55,472 nt of DNA, taken from NCBI GenBank assembly GCA_001801085.1, contig MGWR01000045.1, positions 1-55,472 on the forward strand. Direction: 5' to 3'. Shown here piece by piece: positions 41,826-49,529 of the stretch. Below the pieces are notes generated by a model. That model made no database searches and was not told the origin of the DNA. It worked only from the letters and a program-made list of their open reading frames with translations. The stretch comes from Gallionellales bacterium GWA2_60_142. GTDB lineage: Bacteria; Pseudomonadota; Gammaproteobacteria; Burkholderiales; Gallionellaceae. The position numbers and the translations under genes are program-made. Numbering within the stretch: the first letter of the stretch is position 1; every line of letters begins with the position of its first letter.

Positions 41826-43649
41826 ATGACGCTAGATTGGCAAGACGGCCTGCCGTTCTCATCGCACTTCGGCGATGTCTATTTCTCGGCCGACTCCGGA
41901 CTTGAAGAAAGCGATCACGTCTTCCTGCAAGCCAACCGGTTGGCGGAACGCTTCGCCGCGCTGTCCGCAGGAGAGAGCTTCACCGTCGGCGAGACCGGCT
42001 TCGGCACCGGACTGAATTTCCTTAGTACGTTGCGGCTATTCGAGCGCACAGCGCCGCCGGGGGCCAGCTTGGATTTTTTCAGCGTCGAGAAATTTCCGCT
42101 GAAGGACGACGACCTGCGCGCGGCACTGGCGCTGTGGCCCGAACTTGCCGCCGATGCCGAGACGCTGCTGGCGCGATGGCGGCGGCGCGTGCCGGGCTGG
42201 AACCACTGGTCGTTCGGGCGCGTGCGCCTGACGCTGGTCATCGCCGACGTCGCCGAAGCGTTGCCGCAACTGCCGGAGAACGCGGTGGACGCGTGGTTCC
42301 TCGACGGCTTCTCGCCGGCAAAAAATCCGGAGATGTGGGGCGAGCAAGCGCTGACCGCCATCGCGCGCGCCTCGCGCGCCGGTGCGACGATCTCGACCTA
42401 CACCAGCGCGGGATGGGTGCGGCGCGGCCTACTGCAAGCCGGGTTCGACGTGGCGCGCGCGCCGGGATTCGGCTTCAAGCGCGAGATGCTGAGCGGTCAT
42501 CTTTCTGTTCACCGCACGGACAACCAGAAATGTTGCACACCGCGCACCGCCCTCGTCATCGGCGGCGGCATCGCGGGCTGCGCAACGGCGCATGCGCTGG
42601 CTGCGCGCGGCGTGCAGGTGACGCTGCTGGAGCGCGCACCGCGACTGGCAAGCGCGGCTTCGGGCAACCCGCGCGGCATCCTGCATGCGCGCTTCGGCGC
42701 AGGCATGAGCGCGCTGCACCGCTTCGTGCTGGCGTCCTACGGCCACGCGCTGGCGCTGCTCGACGAAGCGCTGCCGACGGACGGCGAACTGCGCGACGAA
42801 TGCGGGTTGCTGCAACTGAAATGCAACGAGGCCGAACAAAAACGCATAACGAAACTCGCCAGGATCGAGTGGCCCGCGCACCTGATGCAGTTCGTCGATG
42901 CGGCACAGGCCTCGCAACTCGCGGGCATGCAAATGGTACACGGTGGGCTCTGGTTCCCCGGCGGCGGCTGGGTCGTTCCGCCCGCGCTGTGCGCGCGGCT
43001 GGCGGACAATGACCGCATCGAACTGCGTCTCGCCCACAAAGTGGAATCGCTGGCCCGGACCGATACGGGCTGGCGCGCTATCGGAGAGGGCTGGGCAGTC
43101 GAGGCGGAAATCGCGGTGGTGTGTTGCGCGCAATCGGCGCTGGCGCTGGAACCGTTCGAAAATTTCCCGCTGACGCCGGTGCGCGGACAGATCAGCCTGT
43201 TGCCCGCGACCGCGGCCAGCTCATCGTTAAACGCGGTGGTGTGCGGCGACGGCTATTGCGCGCCCGCCGTCGGCGGCATGCATGTGAGCGGCGCGACGCA
43301 TGCGTTCGACGACGAGGCGCTCGATGTGCGCTCGGCGGATCATGCGGACAACCTGGCGAAACTGGCTGCGTTCGCGCCGACGCTGCGTGAGGCGCTGGGC
43401 AAGATCGATATGGAAGGATTGGACGGACGCGCCTCGGTGCGCTGCTCCGCGCCGGGTGCGATGCCGCTGGTCGGCGAAGTGCAGCGCGGACTGTATTGCA
43501 GCCTCGCGCACGGCACGCGAGGCCTGCTCACCGCAGGACTCGCCGCGGAAGTCATCGCCGCGCAAGCCTGCGGACAACTCCCGCCGCTTCCCGCAGCCGT
43601 GCTCTCCGCGCTGTCGCCGCGTTCGCGCGTGAAAAATACGTTGATTTGA
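41826..43649 (+). CDS. mnmC: bifunctional tRNA mnm5s2U biosynthesis protein MnmC
   Basis: A 607-aa two-domain enzyme. Residues 1 to about 230 are the SAM-dependent methyltransferase (GETGFGTGLNFLSTL as SAM loop, DAWFLDGFSPAKNPEMW as the catalytic motif). From about 240 the FAD-dependent oxidoreductase begins (ALVIGGGIAGCATAHALAARG). The oxidase removes the carboxymethyl group from cmnm5U34 of tRNA and the other domain methylates the product. Length and order match E. coli MnmC (about 660), a little shorter. Confidence 0.95.
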   Translation: MTLDWQDGLPFSSHFGDVYFSADSGLEESDHVFLQANRLAERFAALSAGESFTVGETGFGTGLNFLSTLRLFERTAPPGASLDFFSVEKFPLKDDDLRAALALWPELAADAETLLARWRRRVPGWNHWSFGRVRLTLVIADVAEALPQLPENAVDAWFLDGFSPAKNPEMWGEQALTAIARASRAGATISTYTSAGWVRRGLLQAGFDVARAPGFGFKREMLSGHLSVHRTDNQKCCTPRTALVIGGGIAGCATAHALAARGVQVTLLERAPRLASAASGNPRGILHARFGAGMSALHRFVLASYGHALALLDEALPTDGELRDECGLLQLKCNEAEQKRITKLARIEWPAHLMQFVDAAQASQLAGMQMVHGGLWFPGGGWVVPPALCARLADNDRIELRLAHKVESLARTDTGWRAIGEGWAVEAEIAVVCCAQSALALEPFENFPLTPVRGQISLLPATAASSSLNAVVCGDGYCAPAVGGMHVSGATHAFDDEALDVRSADHADNLAKLAAFAPTLREALGKIDMEGLDGRASVRCSAPGAMPLVGEVQRGLYCSLAHGTRGLLTAGLAAEVIAAQACGQLPPLPAAVLSALSPRSRVKNTLI

Positions 43650-43740
43650 GTAGGGTGGGCACGTTTCTGTCCCCGCAAGGGGGAGGCCGACGGGTTCCCA
43701 ACGGCTGCGCCGTTACCCGTTCGCTCCGCCCACGCTGAAA
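43650..43740. repeat. intergenic repeat beginning GTAGGGTGGGCACGTTTCTG
   Basis: The first 20 bases are identical to the repeat edge at 49085-49104 inside the ehr operon region. It continues with a GC-rich stretch holding hairpin-forming sequence (CCCGCAAGGGGG, CGGGTTCCCAACGG) and ends in GCCCACGCT. Confidence 0.65.
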
Positions 43741-43780
43741 TATTTTCCGAGAACAGAAGCTATCCGTGAAAGCCAATCTT

Positions 43781-43868
43781 GTGGGAGTGAATCTTGTGGG
43801 AGCGACTTCAGTCGCGATGGGCATGCCGCATATCCACGTCCCCTTCGCGGCTAAAGCCGCGCCTACGA
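43781..43868. repeat. REP pair, TGTGGGAGCGACTTCAGTCGCGA type
   Basis: GTGGGAG followed by CGACTTCAGTCG (hairpin), then on the other side TTCGCGGCTAAAGCCGCGCC (hairpin) and CTACGA. Two inverted half elements with the motif GTGGGAGCGxCTxxAGxCGCGA, as in the Pseudomonas-type REP family. Confidence 0.75.
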
Positions 43869-43933
43869 GAGCTGCAGCCCTTGTCGGATGGGTGGAGAAA
43901 AGCGAAGCCCATCGCCGTTAAACAAGCTCGCGG

Positions 43934-44461
43934 CTATTTCTTCGCGCTGACGGCGGTGAGGATGCCTTGCAGGATGGCGACGGGCGTGGGCGGGCAGCCG
44001 CTTACCGCGACATCCACCGGAATGACGTTGGAGACTTTGCCGCAGGTGGCGTAGTTTTCGCCTCCGTTGTCGGGAGAAAAGATACCGCCGTCGCATCCGC
44101 AATCACCGATGGCGACGACCAGTTTTGGTTCGGGGGTGGCATCGTAAGTGCGCTTTAGCGCTTCTTCCATGTGACGCGACACCGGGCCGGTGACCAGCAG
44201 CAGATCGGCATGGCGCGGGCTGGCGACGAATTTGATGCCGAGACCTTCGATGTTGTAATAGGCGTTGTTGACCGCGTGGATTTCCAGTTCGCAGCCGTTG
44301 CACGAACCGGCATCGACCATGCGGATCGCCAGCGCGCCGCCGAACACGTCCAGTATTTCTTTTTGCAAACGCTGTTCGATCAGGCGCATGGCCTCGTCCG
44401 CTTGCGGCGGCGTTTCGGTTTTGATGCCGGTCTTGATGATCTGTTTGAGTATCTGGTACAT
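43934..44461 (-). CDS. Ehr/HyfI-like small subunit (NuoB family)
   Basis: A 175-aa NuoB/HycG-type iron-sulfur protein. Cluster ligands are intact: AGSCNGCELE (Cys54, Cys57), IGDCGCDGG (Cys121) and VSGCPPTP (Cys156), the set that binds the proximal [4Fe-4S] (N2-like) cluster. It is the last gene of the six-gene operon; its start overlaps the large-subunit stop (TGATG). In complex I relatives this subunit faces the large subunit at the quinone or active-site cavity. It keeps its cluster although the large subunit has lost its metal site. Confidence 0.9.
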   Translation of the reverse strand: MYQILKQIIKTGIKTETPPQADEAMRLIEQRLQKEILDVFGGALAIRMVDAGSCNGCELEIHAVNNAYYNIEGLGIKFVASPRHADLLLVTGPVSRHMEEALKRTYDATPEPKLVVAIGDCGCDGGIFSPDNGGENYATCGKVSNVIPVDVAVSGCPPTPVAILQGILTAVSAKK

Positions 44462-46005
44462 CAGAGATCCTGTCCGCTGTAACTCAGGTTGAACGACTTA
44501 TTGATCAGCGGAAAATCCGGCACGATGTTGTCGATGATGGCGTGTTCCAGCAGCGGCCAGTTTTGCCAGGAAGGATCGTGCGGATGCACGCGGCCAAGTT
44601 TTCCTTCGGCATCGGTATGGATCGCCACCATCACTTCGCCGCGCCAGCCCTCCACCATGCCGATGCCGAAGCCGTTCGCGGGCAGTTTCTCCAGCAATGC
44701 GGGCGCATCTTCTTCGTGGATCAGGTTGGTCAATATCTCGCGCTGCAAACGCAACGATTCGAACAGCTCGTCGAACCGCACGATGACGCGCGCCGCGACA
44801 TCGCCGTTGCGGTAGGTCGCCATCCTCACGTCCAGCTTGTCGTAGGGTGCGGTGGCGAACTGCACGCGCGCATCCCAAGCCTGCGCGCTGGCGCGTCCGG
44901 CCATGCCGCATAGACCGAGCTGTGCGGCCAGTTTCGGCTCGACGCGCCCGGTTCCGATGAATCTGTCCTGCACCCCGGCATGTTCTTCGTAGATGCCGCG
45001 CAGGATACCCACCTCGCGCTCCAGCATCGCGCATTCTTCCTCGATGACGCGTTTGCCCCCGGCATCGAGGCTCACCGTGACACCGCCCGGAACGATCTTG
45101 TCCATCAAGTAGCGATGGCCGAACAACGTTGCGTTGTTGCGTAGCACCTGCTCCTTGAGCATCCAGAATTGCGCGAAGCCGAACGCCAGCGCGACATCGT
45201 TGCCCAGATAGCCGAGGTCGCCCAGATGGTTGGCGACGCGCTCGCGCTCCAGCAGCAGCGCGCGCAGCCACAACGCGCGACTCGGCGGCGTCACGCCAGC
45301 GATACTCTCCGCCGCCATCGCATAGGCCCACGCATAAGCCACGGTGCTGTCGCCGCTGACGCGTCCGGCCAGTTTCGCGCCCTGCTGCAAGCTCATGCTC
45401 TCGAAGCGCTTCTCAATGCCTTTGTGGGTGTAGCCGAGACGCTCTTCGAGACGCAGCACCCGTTCGCCGATCACCGAGAAACGGAAGTGTCCCGGCTCGA
45501 TGATGCCCGCATGCACCGGCCCGACCGGGATCTCATGTACGCCTTGGCCTTCGACTTGTACGAAGGGGTAGGCGTCCGCTTCCTGCGTGCGATTCGCCGC
45601 TGCATCGAAATCCTTCCGCAACGGGAAACTATCGCTCGCCCAGGCCGCGTGGCGCAGCCATTTACGCTGATCCGGGGCGTCCTGCGCGCGGAGGCCGAGC
45701 AGGTCGTAAGCCGCGCGCTGCATGCGGCTTGCAGCAGGGAATATCTGACTGATGTCCGGATACGCAGGTTGATCGGCAGACAGCAGAACGTTCAGGCAGA
45801 CCATGCCGGTCTCGTTGACCAGCACCACATGCAGCATGAAGCCGCGCGGTCGCGCGTCGCTGCCCCACAACGCCACCAGCCTGCCGCCGCCGTCGCGCAC
45901 CTGCCGGCAGATTTCGTGCAGGTCGTCCGGCGCGATCTCGCCTGCCCATGCCGGTATGGCATCGGTCATTCTGCTCAATTTCAGGTTGGGATGTTTGATC
46001 GGCAT
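44461..46005 (-). CDS. Ehr/HyfG-like large subunit without NiFe ligands (NuoCD fusion)
   Basis: A 514-aa fusion of a NuoC-like domain (about 1-115) and a NuoD/hydrogenase large-subunit domain (about 150-514; GPVHAGIIEPGHFRF, ERLGYTHKGIEKRFES). In group 4 hydrogenases the nickel-iron centre is held by RVCGIC near the N-side and DPCxxC near the C-terminus. Here these read RVSGDS (Ser217, Ser220) and DPSWQN (Ser479, Asn482): all four cysteines are gone. The protein cannot bind the NiFe site in the known way and is not a hydrogenase by sequence. Flanking residues of both motifs are conserved, so this is substitution rather than decay. Confidence 0.9.
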   Translation of the reverse strand: MPIKHPNLKLSRMTDAIPAWAGEIAPDDLHEICRQVRDGGGRLVALWGSDARPRGFMLHVVLVNETGMVCLNVLLSADQPAYPDISQIFPAASRMQRAAYDLLGLRAQDAPDQRKWLRHAAWASDSFPLRKDFDAAANRTQEADAYPFVQVEGQGVHEIPVGPVHAGIIEPGHFRFSVIGERVLRLEERLGYTHKGIEKRFESMSLQQGAKLAGRVSGDSTVAYAWAYAMAAESIAGVTPPSRALWLRALLLERERVANHLGDLGYLGNDVALAFGFAQFWMLKEQVLRNNATLFGHRYLMDKIVPGGVTVSLDAGGKRVIEEECAMLEREVGILRGIYEEHAGVQDRFIGTGRVEPKLAAQLGLCGMAGRASAQAWDARVQFATAPYDKLDVRMATYRNGDVAARVIVRFDELFESLRLQREILTNLIHEEDAPALLEKLPANGFGIGMVEGWRGEVMVAIHTDAEGKLGRVHPHDPSWQNWPLLEHAIIDNIVPDFPLINKSFNLSYSGQDL

Positions 46006-46011
46006 AGTCGT

Positions 46012-47469
46012 TTATCCCAGCAAAGCCGCCGCCTGGCGATACCAGCCGGCCAGATAGGGCGGCATGTACAGACCGAGCATCAGCACCAGCAGCAAATGCA
46101 CGAACACGGGTATGAGTGCGGGCGGATGCGGCAAGGGTTGCGCGGTGGTCTCGCCGAACACGATGGGCTGCATCTTGCCGAAGATCGCGGCGAACGCGAT
46201 GCCCAGCGCGATCAGCAGGATGGGCGTGGTCCACGGGTATTCGTGCATGGCCGTGGTGATGATAAGGAACTCGCTGGCGAACACGCCGAACGGCGGCATG
46301 CCGAGGATGGCGAAGGTGCCCAGTGCCAGCCCCCAGCCGACCGTGGGGCTGACTTGCAGCAGGCCGCGGATGCTGTCCATCTGCTGCGTGCCGGCCTTCT
46401 GCACCGCGTGGCCGACCGCGAAGAAGATCGCCGACTTGGTCAGCGAATGCACCGTCATGTGCAGCATACCCGCGAAGGTCGCCACCGCGCCGCCCATGCC
46501 GAAGGCGAAGGTGATGAGCCCCATGTGTTCGATGGACGAGTAGGCGAACATGCGCTTGATGTCCTTCTGCCGGAACAGCGAAAGCGCGGCCACCACCACC
46601 GAGAGCAGGCCGAAGCCCATCATCAGGTTGCCGGCAAAATGATTGCCGAGCGATCCGTCCACCAGCACCTTGCTGCGCACCACCGCGCACAGCGCGACGT
46701 TGAGCAACAGGCCGGACAGCACGGCGGACACAGGCGTTGGGCCTTCGGCGTGCGCATCCGGCAGCCAGCTGTGCAACGGCACCAGACCGATCTTGGTGCC
46801 GTAGCCCACCAGCAGAAAAATGAACGCCAGCTTGAGCACGGTCGGTTCCAACTGGGCCTTCACCTCGTTCAGGTGCGTCCACAGCAAGGCCGTGCCACCC
46901 TGCCCCAGCACGCGCTCGGCGGCGAAATACAGCAGGATGGTGCCGAACAGCGCCAGCGCGATGCCCACGCCGCACAGGATGAAATATTTCCACGCCGCCT
47001 CAAGACTGGCCGGGGTGCGATAGAGGCTGACCAGCAACACCGTGGTCAGCGTCGCCGCCTCCATCGCGACCCACATGATGCCCATGTTATTGGTCGTGAG
47101 CGCCACCAGCATCGCGAAAGTGAACAACTGGTACATGCTGTAATACAGGTGCAGCATGCCGGTGGTGAGCTTGCCGTGATGCTGTTCGATGCGCATGTAG
47201 GGACGCGAGAACAGCGAGGTGGTGAACGCGACGAAGGCGGTCAAGGCGACCAGAAACACGTTGAACGGGTCGATGAAAAACTGCTCGTCGAATGCGATCT
47301 GCGGCCCGGAATCGATCACGCGCATGGTCAGCACCACCGAGGCGGCGAAGGTGAAGAAGCTCATCAGCGAATTGAGTTCCGCCGCCCAGTTGCGCGAACC
47401 GAACACGGCCAGCAGCCCGCCGCCCAGCAGCGGGATCAGCAACAGCGCGAGGAGTTGGAGATCAATCAT
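46012..47469 (-). CDS. Ehr/HyfF-like proton-pumping membrane subunit
   Basis: A 485-aa polytopic protein of the NuoL/M/N-Mrp antiporter family. About fourteen hydrophobic segments; the TM7-8 region GLVPLHSWLPDAHAEGPTPVSAVLSGLL holds the conserved His and Pro, and the pump Lys/Glu lie in GYGTKIG and similar. It is third from the end of the operon and overlaps the HyfE-like gene by eight bases. Length and motif fit HyfF (EhrD in Geobacter terms). Confidence 0.9.
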   Translation of the reverse strand: MIDLQLLALLLIPLLGGGLLAVFGSRNWAAELNSLMSFFTFAASVVLTMRVIDSGPQIAFDEQFFIDPFNVFLVALTAFVAFTTSLFSRPYMRIEQHHGKLTTGMLHLYYSMYQLFTFAMLVALTTNNMGIMWVAMEAATLTTVLLVSLYRTPASLEAAWKYFILCGVGIALALFGTILLYFAAERVLGQGGTALLWTHLNEVKAQLEPTVLKLAFIFLLVGYGTKIGLVPLHSWLPDAHAEGPTPVSAVLSGLLLNVALCAVVRSKVLVDGSLGNHFAGNLMMGFGLLSVVVAALSLFRQKDIKRMFAYSSIEHMGLITFAFGMGGAVATFAGMLHMTVHSLTKSAIFFAVGHAVQKAGTQQMDSIRGLLQVSPTVGWGLALGTFAILGMPPFGVFASEFLIITTAMHEYPWTTPILLIALGIAFAAIFGKMQPIVFGETTAQPLPHPPALIPVFVHLLLVLMLGLYMPPYLAGWYRQAAALLG

Positions 47470-48127
47470 CCTTGAGCTTCTCCATGTGCGTAATGTCCAG
47501 GCTGTCGAAGGTCTCGCGGATCTGGAAGAAGAAGATGCCGAAGATGAAAGTCGCCACCAGCACGTCCAGCGCGATGCCCAACTCCACCACCAGCGGCATG
47601 CCCTGCGTGGCGCTGGTCGCGGCGAAGAACAGGCCGTTCTCCAGCGACAGGAAGGCGACCACCTGCGACACCGCCTTGCGTCGCGTCAGCATCATCAGCA
47701 GCGACAGCAGCACGCAGGCCAGCGCGATGCCTATCAATCCGCGCGTGATGCCTTCGGCCAGTTGCGTGATCGGCGCGGCCAGATTGAACGCGAAGATCAC
47801 CAGCGCGATACCGACCAGCATGGTGGTGGGAATGTTGATGAGCGTCTCCACGTCCCAGCGCACGTTCAGCCGACGGATCAAACGGTACAGCAGCCATGGC
47901 AGCAGCAGCACCTTGAGCAACAACGTCAGTCCCGCCGAATAATAGAGATGATGCTGATCCGTGGAATAAGCCACGATAAAGGTGCTTAGCGCCAGCAAGG
48001 CCCCCTGCCATGCGAACAGGTTAATCAGCGACAGGATGCGCCGCTGCGAGAGCATCGCGAACGCGACCAGCAGCAGCATGGCGGCCAGCAGATTGATGAA
48101 CTGTAGCGTGTAGGGAATCTGCATCAC
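47462..48127 (-). CDS. Ehr/HyfE-like membrane subunit
   Basis: A 221-aa protein of seven hydrophobic segments, resembling HyfE: QFINLLAAMLLLVAFAMLSQRR, then YYSAGLTLLLKVLLLPWLLYRLI, and VAFLSLENGLFFAATSATQGMP, which corresponds to the NuoK-like half. Its start overlaps the HyfC-like stop by four bases (ATGA) and its end overlaps the HyfF-like start. It would sit between the HyfC-like and antiporter subunits. Confidence 0.88.
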   Translation of the reverse strand: MMQIPYTLQFINLLAAMLLLVAFAMLSQRRILSLINLFAWQGALLALSTFIVAYSTDQHHLYYSAGLTLLLKVLLLPWLLYRLIRRLNVRWDVETLINIPTTMLVGIALVIFAFNLAAPITQLAEGITRGLIGIALACVLLSLLMMLTRRKAVSQVVAFLSLENGLFFAATSATQGMPLVVELGIALDVLVATFIFGIFFFQIRETFDSLDITHMEKLKDD

Positions 48128-49080
48128 GCCCCCAGCAGGAAGTGGATCAGCAGGCCGAGCACGGCGAGCAGGAAGGCCGTGCCCAGAAACTCCGGCGCGC
48201 GGAAGATGCGCATCTTGGCGGTCACCGTCTCCAGCACCGCCAACCCCGCACCCGCCAGCATCAGCTTCAACAGCAGGATGACGATAGCCAGCGGCAGCCC
48301 CGCCCAGTGGCCCATCTCAGCGATGCCCTGCGGCAGGAACAACGCGATGCCGATGGACATGTAGGCGAACAACTTCAGGCTGCTGGCCCATTCGATCAGT
48401 GCCAGATGGCGCGCCGAATATTCCAGAATCATCGCCTCGTGGATCATCGTCAGTTCCAGGTGCGTGCTCGGATTGTCCACCGGGATGCGCGCATTCTCGG
48501 CCAGCAGCACGATCACGAACGCCAGCGCGGCGAAGGCCAAACTCGGATACAGCACGAACTGATGATGCGCCAACGCCTCGACGATGCGCGGCAACTGGGT
48601 GGAGTGGCTGATCATCGATGCGGTGAACAGCACCATCAGCAGCGCCGGTTCGGCGAGGAAGGACACCAGCATCTCGCGCCGCGCGCCCAGCGAACCGAAC
48701 GACGTGCCGATGTCCATCGCTGCGAGCGCGATGAACATCCGCGCCAGCGCGAACACGCCGACCAGCGCGATCACATCGGCGGCCTGCGAAAACGGCAAGT
48801 CCACCGCGATGATCGGAATGATCGCCGCCGCCAGCCACATGCAGCCGAACACGATGTAAGGCGTGACGCGGAACAGCCAGGACGCGTTATGCGCGATCAC
48901 CGCATCCTTGTGGAACAGCTTGCGCAACACGCGATAAGGCTGCAACACCCCCGCGCCGGAACGGTTCTGCAGCCATGCCTGGCACTGGTTGACCCAGCCG
49001 GTCAGCAAGGGCGCGGCCAGCACCACCAGCAGCAATTGGGCGAGCTGGAACAGGGCTGCGAAGATGAGGCTGTAGTCCAT
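48124..49080 (-). CDS. Ehr/HyfC-like membrane subunit (NuoH family)
   Basis: A 318-aa NuoH/HycD relative with about eight TM segments: LLTGWVNQCQAWLQNRSGAGVLQPYRVLRKLFHK is cut here into LLTGWVNQCQAWLQNR and QPYRVLRKLFHK, the conserved first loop, and LENARIPVDNPSTHLELTMIH appears as ENARIPVDNPSTHLELTMI, the quinone/large-subunit contact loop. The ATG at 49080 overlaps the stop TGA of an upstream chimeric frame (TGATG). No Shine-Dalgarno site precedes it because an inserted repeat ends five bases upstream, so translation may depend on reinitiation. Confidence 0.9.
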   Translation of the reverse strand: MDYSLIFAALFQLAQLLLVVLAAPLLTGWVNQCQAWLQNRSGAGVLQPYRVLRKLFHKDAVIAHNASWLFRVTPYIVFGCMWLAAAIIPIIAVDLPFSQAADVIALVGVFALARMFIALAAMDIGTSFGSLGARREMLVSFLAEPALLMVLFTASMISHSTQLPRIVEALAHHQFVLYPSLAFAALAFVIVLLAENARIPVDNPSTHLELTMIHEAMILEYSARHLALIEWASSLKLFAYMSIGIALFLPQGIAEMGHWAGLPLAIVILLLKLMLAGAGLAVLETVTAKMRIFRAPEFLGTAFLLAVLGLLIHFLLGA

Positions 49081-49084
49081 CAAT

Positions 49085-49187
49085 GTAGGGTGGGCACGTT
49101 TCTGCCTCGAAGAGGTTCTTGCACTCTTTGGGTGTGCCCACGCGGAGAGATGCTACAGCGTGGGCACAGAAAACGTGCCCACCCTAC
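49085..49187. repeat. palindromic repeat inserted next to the HyfC-like start
   Basis: Left arm GTAGGGTGGGCACGTTTCTG (49085-49104) and right arm CAGAAAACGTGCCCACCCTAC (by eye one base longer) form long inverted repeats; an inner pair GTGCCCACGC / GCGTGGGCAC lies between. The left arm equals the repeat at 43650. It lies between the end of the dinD homology and the HyfC-like gene. Confidence 0.8.
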
Positions 49188-49196
49188 ACGGCTGGA

Positions 49197-49499
49197 GTCA
49201 CCGTTCTGGGCGATCAGGTAGCAGGCGTAGCGGGTGAGCATGATGTCGTCCACTTCACGCTGGCTACCAGAGCCGAGTTCGACCATTTTGTTGACGTCAA
49301 CAAAATGGTCGGAGATGGCCTGATTGGATACTTCGCAGGCCGTTTTTGCCTTGACGATTACGGTTGTAAAGTTTCGCCATTCATCGTAGCCAAGCAGGTG
49401 CTGAAGGTCGCGGGCAAGCCAGAATTCGATACCGTTTTCTGCTTGCTGTGCATGAGCTTCGAAATCGCCGGTGAGTGTATGAATGAGATCAGTTTTCAT
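49197..49499 (-). pseudogene. dinD: truncated dinD (DNA damage-inducible protein D)
   Basis: From ATG at 49499 (AAAAGGATTG ahead) the frame gives ENGIEFWLARDLQHLLGYDEW, then ISDHFVDVNKMVELGSGSQ and IMLTRYACYLIAQNGD, the conserved first 100 residues of DinD, which is about 270-280 aa. Homology stops at 49197. The frame continues through the repeat (SSRVGWARFL...) and ends at 49080, giving a 139-aa chimera. It lies on the same strand between the first two genes of the ehr operon, 30 bases after the HyfB-like stop. Confidence 0.82.
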
Positions 49500-49529
49500 G
49501 GGCAATCCTTTTCCTATCGGTATTTTCCA

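Noticed and set aside
43781..43868. CRISPR-like repetition near the REP elements.
   Set aside because: Only two inverted half-copies exist, with no regular spacing or unique spacers; they are REP-type palindromes. No CRISPR array was seen anywhere in the window.
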